Source: Plasmopara viticola (taxonomy: Eukaryota > Oomycota > Peronosporomycetes > Peronosporales > Peronosporaceae). From it: a stretch of 64,000 nt of DNA. The notes under the pieces are model-generated. The model searched no databases. It was not told where the DNA came from and saw nothing but the letters and a program-made list of their open reading frames with translations. Where the stretch lies: positions 231,878 through 295,877 of the forward strand of contig MBPM02000087.1 of assembly GCA_001695595.3 (NCBI GenBank), in the 5' to 3' direction. Shown here piece by piece: positions 57,300 to 64,000 of the stretch. Position 1 is the first letter of the stretch. Each line of letters starts with the position of its first letter. The translations under genes were made by a program, and so were the position numbers.

Positions 57300-57455
57300 T
57301 TAAGCTAAATACTTCTGTTTCCTCTCTTCTCGATGTGTTTGATCATACTCTTTTTGCTTCTGTAGGATTTTCTCTCGGTTCTTTTGATAGTAGCGCTTCT
57401 TCGCTGCGATTATTGATTCCTTGTTCTTCTGATAAAGTTCTTGAGTGTAAACCAT
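57300..57455 (-). CDS. Small charged helical protein of the element
   Basis: 51 residues, intact, starting MVYTQELYQKNKESIIAAKK and repeating YYQKNREKILQKQKEYDQ-like heptads. Short lysine/tyrosine/glutamine-rich coiled-coil proteins of this type are frequent near the ends of Polintons and in giant-virus genomes. It lies 127 bp upstream of the polymerase start on the same strand, and three TTGTTATC-like units (57457-57480) precede it. Confidence 0.5.
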   Translation of the reverse strand: MVYTQELYQKNKESIIAAKKRYYQKNREKILQKQKEYDQTHREERKQKYLA

Positions 57456-58215
57456 TTTGTTATCTTGTTATCTTGTTATACTATATAGAAAGATAATTCA
57501 GGATAACAAACTAATTAATTCACGATTGAATGGTTATGCAAATTAGAATTTTCTGACAGGGGGTGCCCTTGATGCTTTTGAGTAAAACTAATGATACTCT
57601 CAGAGCGTCTGATAGGTTCGATTGAAGGCTCTGGGTGGTTTGTGTGCTTTAGTGTTTTCTACCCATCGGTACCATAGGATGGAGCTTGTCAAAATTAGAT
57701 TTTTTATTTATTTTTTGTCTCTAATAGTGTAGGGATGGGGGCCAATGAGTGTGTATGGAGAGTGGCTAGGTTTGGGTGCAAATGTCGCTTTATCATCATA
57801 TACTCTTATATGCTTTTTTTTCATGATACCTTTTTCACATTTTTTGTGTAATGACCAAACCTGCATTATACATTTTGGTGGACATTTCTTATGCTCCGCA
57901 ATATTAGACTTAGCCAACCCACTCCACTGCAGCCCAGCTTTCGTTGGATATATTGTGTGAGCTGTACCTCATTTTTTCAGTATAAACTCAAAATTGAAAT
58001 GGAAAGCGAATGTCGAAATGATGTTCGACAATAGCTGCACGAGTGCAAGTATATTCTATTCTTTAGAATAATAATAGCTTTATAAGGACCTTTCAGGTCT
58101 TTGCAAAAACATTACATTAAGGACTGTAAGGAGCCTCGCGTTGTGCAAGTACACGATTTCGCGACTACTTAAAGCTTGCAGACAAAGCAGCAGACTCACA
58201 TTTGGCACCTCCATC
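57456..58215. other. Probable right flank of the viral element
   Basis: No gene is supported. The minus-strand 69-codon frame at 57917-57708 contains HKKCPPKCIMQVWSLHKKCEK but no known motif. A GC-rich palindrome-like spot, CAGGGGGTGCCC (about 57557-57568), might mark an element end, but no partner was found on the left. Confidence 0.4.
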
Positions 58216-58407
58216 TTATATTTGGAACCTCCCGCAACACATGCGACTTATATTCACACCATAAACCCCTTTTAACATGAAGGCATGGGAGCGAAACAGA
58301 GTATTGCGTACGAAGGTAACGAGGCCACGCGAGTGGTCCGACAAATCGCTGACAATTCTGACTCTGCCGTCGTTTTTAAGTAACGAGAACGCGTGCGCTG
58401 CCGTCAA
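58216..58407 (-). pseudogene. Possible reverse-transcriptase fragment
   Basis: The frame contains AFSLLKNDGRVRIVSDLSDH, which resembles the K-K-D-G-x-x-R-x-x-x-D-x-R block near the start of Ty3/gypsy reverse transcriptases. The rest is not convincing. It is separate from the integrase remnant 2 kb away, because the order does not fit a single element. Confidence 0.3.
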
Positions 58408-60588
58408 GGAAGGGGTGGTGGACTGTGCGATGTACCTTTTGAGTCGTCGACACTAAAATCATCTACGTCCACTTTGACCTGCTTCCCAAGCACGGTATTC
58501 ACATGTTGGTTAGTACATAGAGCAACAGTCTCTAATCTCCGAGCAAAAAGACGGATTTCACGCTTTACTCACATTTCAAACAGCTGTCCAATATGAAGGA
58601 TTGGCACTGATCATAATGTTAAACTAAAAACTTCTTTGGTGGTTGGTTTCGAGGATTGCAGGGCCAAGGGCATGCTCACCTGCGTAGTTGCATTGGTTTC
58701 ACAACAAGACCGCTGGGAAAATTAGAAATAACCGCAGCTTGACGATACGACTAGCGTAGCCGGTAAGTAAACAGATCCTCTTTTACGCGGATATGCAAGG
58801 TGGCATCACGAATGCCAATTTGACTCAGGCTATGCGCAGGTTAGGTAAGTTCTGTTCTTACAATGCGTCTTTTTCTCCTTCACAACTTTGCAGAGCAAGA
58901 CGGCATGGCTACGGCCGAGGACCGGCTGTGTCAAATTTGAAGCAGACAGAGCACGGTTGACAAGTAATTTATGATATTGATTCTTTCGAAGGTAACGGTG
59001 GGCAATACGGATTCATTGCAAACAAAGCAAATGGAGACTGCGGACAAGCAAGTAAGGTTCTTGTGCGTGGGTCGGCTCGATTGCTATCACCAGAGAGGTG
59101 TACTGGCCGATGGTGCTAAGGCTATAATTGAAGAAGACTGAAATACGCGTATACCAAAGCCTGGTCGTGCTGCGAGAAAATCGTACATTGAACAAATTAA
59201 ATGAGTTATGTACGATCCAGCCACAGAGGCTCTGAGTCAAACGGTGCAAAGCAACACGCGCACCAAATGTTTTGTCTAAACACATAAAAAAATGGTCGAC
59301 CCATGCTCGGTGTTAAAAGCGAAGCTGACGTCGTGTGTAGCAAAGTCGTGGAAGAAGCTTTTTGAAGGTCGAGCTTCGGGCGAGGTTTAGGCGAGGCTTG
59401 GGCGGTGAGTGGGGTGAAGTTGGTAAGGGAGGAGGAGTTTTAGATGCTCAAAGCAAATTGAGAAGTGATCTCAAGTGAAAAGTTTTTACAGGTTCTTGTC
59501 TTCGTACAACCTATCTGGTGGCTTTCAGCCTTTTGCTGCCACCACCTCAAAGGTATCATTCTCCCTTTTTGAATTCGACTACATATACATTTTGGAGTTT
59601 TTTCAATCCAAAAAGCGGGGATGGGACATCTGGACCCTGCTTCTTATCAAAAACCATGCAATTACCAATACATAAGGATAGCACCAATGCATATTTTTTT
59701 GGCCGTTACCGGTAAACCTGCCGGTGGCGGCGAATATGTCACATGACCTCCGTTTAAAAAAATGCCTGTTTATGAATAGAATTAATAATTGGGGATTCAT
59801 AACATAAGTCAGAATATCAGCTCTAAATCATCCACGAGCTTCCAAGTGGCCCCACGCTTGGTTTCATCAAACCACAAAGTTTTATATAGTTACTTTTCCT
59901 TGTACTGACGGTGTTCAATTACGGCTATGACAAGATTTCCTTAGATGCGTCAGCCTACTTGACCTCATTGACCTTCTGCCGACGCTTGGGGTCTTTACTA
60001 TGCGGCTCAACGGCTAATATGGAGCACTGGATGCAGCTATATTTCCTCGATTATCTTTTCTTACAGGAGCCTCGCAAAAATTTCCTACTAGGACAAATTT
60101 TACTTGGCGCGGGCTTTTTTGATCGAGCGAAAAACTTTGTGACGGACGTCCCAACATATTCCTTCCAGAAGCACCGTATCGCAAATCTTGGAGTCTTCAA
60201 TGTCTATTTTTGTCGAATGATACTCCATGCACTCTTGTTCTTCGCCCATCTGGTCATGTGCGACATTGAGATCAGTATCTTGAGGTTGCAGAAACGCTTT
60301 TGTTTAACTCGTAGAATCTCGATCTATTGCCACGTCATCACACAAGGAAAATCTTCTTGATCTGCTTAAAACGGTGCCATGCCAATTGTAGAGTGTACGT
60401 GTCGATTATAGGCTACCTCCGCCAAATGCAAAAAGTCGTCTCGATCATTCTGTACTGGGTTGACGACACCTGAGAGGTAATCTACAATAAAGCAGTTAGT
60501 TTTAAGCCTTTGTCTATCCGTTTATGGCCTGGAAGCCGAAGCCGAATTGTTTTGTGTTTTCACTGCAGACACGATTGCTTGCCATAAC
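58408..60588. other. Unassigned, probably transposon-derived DNA
   Basis: A 149-codon plus-strand frame at 59911-60360 is the longest, but it is hydrophobic with many F/L/C codons and shows no domain; it may be antisense to decayed retroelement sequence. Nothing else is supportable. Confidence 0.45.
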
Positions 60589-61891
60589 TTAAATGCTAAC
60601 TTGATGTTCCGATTGGACACAATAGTTTGGCTTACCATCGTCCTCCGAATTTACTTTCATAACGACTTTTGCAATTTCTGCAATACGGTCAGCTGTCTTC
60701 ATAGTGATGAACATCTTTCTATTTGTTGAGCGGTTATCACGATTCGTGGTGGCATCAAAATAGCTTGTGCTCTCCGGTATAGAAACGATGATTGCCTGCA
60801 CAATGTCGACCCATATGTCTCTTGAGACACCCAGAGACTGAAGTAATTCTGGCGCTTTAGTACGCCTAGCTTTGTAGCACTGACACCTTTCGCATATGTT
60901 CACATGGTGCTGGACGTACTTCATCACTTTTTAGCCAGTAGTACCTATACGTCCGGCCAAATGAGTCCTTGAAAGCCCTGAAAGATTGCCGTTGCAAAGT
61001 CGTGGTTTCCACAGATTACGCTTTGTTTAGATCTGTGTCGTCTGAAATGTATAGGCGTAAAGTCTTGTCTTCGCGTTTTGGCTTTGCAAAACACCATCCT
61101 GCGGTGAGTACTTTGGTAGGCTTCTCGGAAATATACTGTTGGTCTCTGTTCATCGCATACATTGTCTTTGTGGATTGAGCAACGATAGCCTTGTTCGTCC
61201 CGATTATCGTCGAAACTTTGCGATTCTTATCCGCTTTCTGTAGCTCCTGTAGGCTAGGTCGGACAGACTTACTCTCACATTTCGAATTGCGTGACACCGT
61301 GTTTGTCACACCGGGATTGAATTTGAAACAAAGCCAAAAAAGCAAGCTCATGATTCGTCGAGCTACTTCGCGGTTTGGAGTTTCCTACTTTGGGATCATT
61401 GGATACTTTTGGGATCCTTTCGACCATGAATGTTCGATTGAAGAGTTACACACGCCATACTTCTCGTGCATGTGGATTGCAAGTAGCTCTGTCCAGAACA
61501 ACTTGAAAGCTTAACTCAGCTGGCTTCATTTTCCAACCAGTAAAAGCAATTCGGTGCTTTTCCTCCGACTTCGTATGATTCAAGATCTACCAATCGCAAA
61601 TTTGAGGCATCCATTCATATACCAAATCGTTTTAAAAATACGGAAGACTTAGAACAGGTGAAAGCGCCCAGCGAGGCTTGAGTTTGGTGAAGCAGCGTAA
61701 GGATCGTCTGTGGTCTCGATCTTTTTCTCAAGGTAATTTTCTATTATTATTGTTGTGAAGTGATCCTGTAAATAGTCCAAGTCCTTGCAGAGGCTTGAGA
61801 CATAGACTGCAGGACGTAAGAAGCACTTCATTTGCTTCTTCGTCTTGCGCACAGGCCTCTCAGCAATGATACCGCACTTGTCGGGGTCCAT
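60589..61891 (-). pseudogene. Ty3/gypsy polyprotein remnant (RT-RNase H to integrase)
   Basis: Read from high to low coordinates, a frame at 61891-61649 contains FLRPAVYVSSLCKDL, like the FLGLANYYRRFI segment at the RT/RNase H junction. The frame at 61351-61016 contains VTNTVSRN, like the VADALSR link, and ends in DDTDLNKA. The frame at 60927-60589 contains YVQHHVNICERCQCYKARR and then LLQSLGVSRDIWVDIV, the integrase zinc-binding C-x2-C and the entry to the catalytic core. Order and orientation are correct for one element. Stops, frame changes and loss of the catalytic acidic residues show it is dead. LTRs were not found. Confidence 0.65.
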
Positions 61892-64000
61892 TTAGCCGAC
61901 GCCTTATCAGACGCGTCTACTGTCTCCGGATCTCATCTGCCCATAATTTGCACTTTGGATACTCGATGGTAAGTTGTTGTCTTTTACACCGTATTGTTTG
62001 GTGCGAGCCTTAATTTTTCAGCGCCCCATATGACCGAACATTGAACTTGTGATTTTAGAAACCTTATGGGCTGAGGATAACACAGGATGTGTAAATAGCC
62101 AGTTAGAGAGAAGAAGAATGATAGCCTACAGAATGATAGCAGTAGAGAGCGGAAATCCACTAGCTAGGCTGTAACGCGACGAAAAATCAAAAGCGTTTTT
62201 TGTTTAATAACACTTCTCAACTGGCTTTAAGCAACTAACACTTTTCCTCCTTTATGCTTTTCGCCCGCTCGCCGCCTAAGCCGTGTCCGACGACCGAGCA
62301 TTAAAGAGGATTCCTCCGCAACTATTTTACATGGTAGCTTTTGAAGTGTCACGCTCTAAAGCTCAAGGCAAAAGTGCGTGCAGTCACATAGCGGAAAGCG
62401 AGTCATCTTGTAATTGGTGCTATCGACCACATCGCGGAGAGTACTATATAACAAAAGATAATCGCTCAGCAAAAATTAAATGTTTAAGTGTTGGTAAGCG
62501 TGGCTGCACGCTAGCGTTGTACAAACATGTGATACTCATTCAGGTGGTATGTAGTTTAATGTTTTTGTCGTTCGGAAAATCCCTGACCGTTACTCAACAG
62601 CTTCTAGATAAGTTACCCACTTGGCTTTGCTTGATCAACATTTTTTACTACTGAGCTGTTTTGTCCGGCTTCGTTACATGGGAAAACGAAAGAAAAGTAA
62701 ACTTACAAATCGGTTTGTAAACACCACTGAGATCTGAATAAGCCGTGACAAGGAGTTCGAAAAGCTTAAAAAGTCCAACGGTAAATCAGCTGAAGCTCAT
62801 TCAACTTATACATCGAAATGCCGGATCAGAAGGACTCAAAGACCTGGAATTGAGTCCGTGACATCACCAAAAAACCGAAGCACCGTATGCAGCAGACCTG
62901 CGTGCTTTTGAAGGCTCTTTAGGCCCCTTTTTTTGACAAGTTCACTTTTGTTTCGATTCTTGAAGCTTATTTAAGGTCGGACAGATTATGCAAAGAGCGC
63001 CGAGAAGTCCAGCAAGTTTGGCTCAACAAGAGGACGTACGGCTGAGCGCCAATCTTCAAACCGAAGACCTATCAATCATTTTGAATCAGCACGCTCGACG
63101 ACAAAGAATCTTTCCAGGATTCTCGCTTTTAACTTTTTGAGCGTCGATCTCGCAAGATACGGCAAGTGCCAATGGCCAAGCGTAGTCAAAGATCTACTAT
63201 CTACGACGTTACAGAGAAGTACATCTGTGTGAAGCCGTATTCAATTTCTACTTCTATGATGATGGTAAGTGTGTTGTGGACCAACCACAATGCCGTTCTT
63301 GAACACACAGCAACCATAACATATTTAAGTTAAGGAGTGGCGCTTCTCTATAATCATGTATGCGAACGTCTACCTTGTTTTCAGGCCAGAAAGCTCGAGC
63401 ATCAATGGAACTGAAAGCTTGACGGAAGCATTTGTTTCAATCAACTGTGATTTAGATCACATAATTCTCTGGTAAATCGATTTTACGGGTGAGTATCCAG
63501 TGTTAGCCTCGGCATCCCTTATAACAGAGTGCATACACCATGCACATCTGATCATGTGTCATTAAAGATAACCATTAATGCTTTGATATAGAACAAAAGA
63601 TTTTGATTATTGTATCCTCTAATGTGCAAAAGCTTAAGTTTTACATCACACAATGATCGCCATCGTTGAGGCTTAGCTGTCTAAGATTCAAAGCATAATT
63701 TCTCGTAAGGACTAAAATGCCATAAAGGGGCGTTTGATACAGGTCTTAAGGAACGGCTGAAAAGGCATCAGCTGTGCACTTTTCATGAAAGCCAGCAAAT
63801 ATTTCCGGTTGCCTTTCGACAAGTGGAGAAGATAAATCTACCCCAGAGCCCTCGCGAGTGTTAGAATCTCAGCATTCACGTGGGGGTAAAGTCGACTTCG
63901 AATTTATATTATGTCTAACCCATCGCCAGCATTCGTCTTCATCTCGTTTCTTGAGAGTAGTCTCTTGTATTGAAGCGTCGTATGTAAGGCACCCGAGAGT
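61892..64000. other. Unassigned right end of the window
   Basis: A 123-codon plus-strand frame at 62283-62654 (starting at a GTG; later SCNWCYRPHRGEYYITKDN) has a Cys/His cluster that could be a decayed zinc-binding domain of a transposase, but this is a guess. The remaining 1.3 kb has only short frames and no recognisable RNA gene. Confidence 0.45.

Larger units (their letters stand above)
49018..57455. mobile_element. Decayed Maverick/Polinton-like endogenous virus
   Basis: About 8.4 kb, more AT-rich than the flanking genes, with two opposed gene blocks. Plus strand: a penton-like protein, a repeat-bearing virion-type protein and a core-protein candidate. Minus strand: a zinc-cluster frame, an integrase with chromodomain, DNA polymerase B and a small charged protein. 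A retroviral-type integrase plus protein-primed-type polymerase B with virion genes defines Mavericks/Polintons. Missing are a major capsid protein, an A32-type ATPase and an adenain-type protease, so the copy is truncated, probably on the left where it abuts Bud32. Terminal inverted repeats could not be found by eye; true ends may lie between 48886 and 49018 and beyond 57455. At least ten frameshifts or stops show it is not autonomous. Confidence 0.85.

Noticed and set aside
57557..57568. GC-rich palindrome-like spot as terminal inverted repeat of the viral element
   Set aside because: No matching sequence was found between Bud32 and the first viral gene, so the end cannot be claimed.
59911..60360. 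149-codon plus-strand frame as a gene
   Set aside because: Hydrophobic and cysteine/phenylalanine-rich without a domain or splice context, lying in transposon-derived DNA.
1..64000. CRISPR arrays, rRNA or tRNA genes, bacterial operons
   Set aside because: No regularly spaced repeats with unique spacers, no rRNA-like conserved blocks and no convincing tRNA cloverleaf were seen; the gene structure is eukaryotic.

Overview
The window looks like nuclear DNA of an oomycete (Phytophthora/downy-mildew type), though the species cannot be named from sequence alone. The evidence is: compact genes with few, 58-80 nt GT-AG introns; bidirectional and tail-to-tail gene pairs separated by only about 90-230 bp; a GPI-anchored GH72 glucanosyltransferase and a BT1-type transporter, both typical of oomycetes; and long AT-rich, gene-poor stretches holding decayed Ty3/gypsy and Maverick/Polinton elements. 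An intact-looking RABL2 gene, a GTPase of intraflagellar transport, suggests a lineage that still makes flagella.

Layout. 0-8.4 kb is gene-poor, with decayed repeats and one unidentified pseudogene-like stretch. 8.4-23 kb is a dense housekeeping island: eIF5 (+), ELM1-like (-), Nup85 (+), RABL2 (-), a small unrecognised three-exon gene (-) and a 2303-residue Nup214/Nup159-like nucleoporin (+). 23-27.4 kb is gene-poor. 27.4-37 kb is a second island: SKP1 (-), anoctamin/TMEM16 (-), BT1-family transporter (-), a DegT-like PLP protein whose 3' half looks damaged (+), and GH72 (-). 37-47 kb is gene-poor and carries an inverted duplication. At 47.1-48.9 kb an acidic lysine-tailed protein (+) converges on Bud32/PRPK (-).

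Immediately upstream of Bud32, 49.0-57.5 kb holds a decayed Maverick/Polinton-like endogenous virus. Candidate structural genes lie on + (a penton-like jelly-roll protein, a repeat-bearing virion protein, and a core protein with a lysine-rich end). The integrase with chromodomain and a protein-primed-type DNA polymerase B lie on -. No major capsid protein, packaging ATPase or maturation protease is visible, so the element seems to have lost its left part. Frameshifts and in-frame stops disrupt the polymerase, integrase, repeat protein and core protein. From 58 kb to the end there are Ty3/gypsy fragments and otherwise unassigned AT-rich DNA.

Two Y-complex/cytoplasmic-face nucleoporins (Nup85 and the Nup214-like protein) sit within 12 kb; I see no evidence that this is more than chance. 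Exon models were built by hand from splice consensus, frame continuity and family similarity, without transcript or database support.
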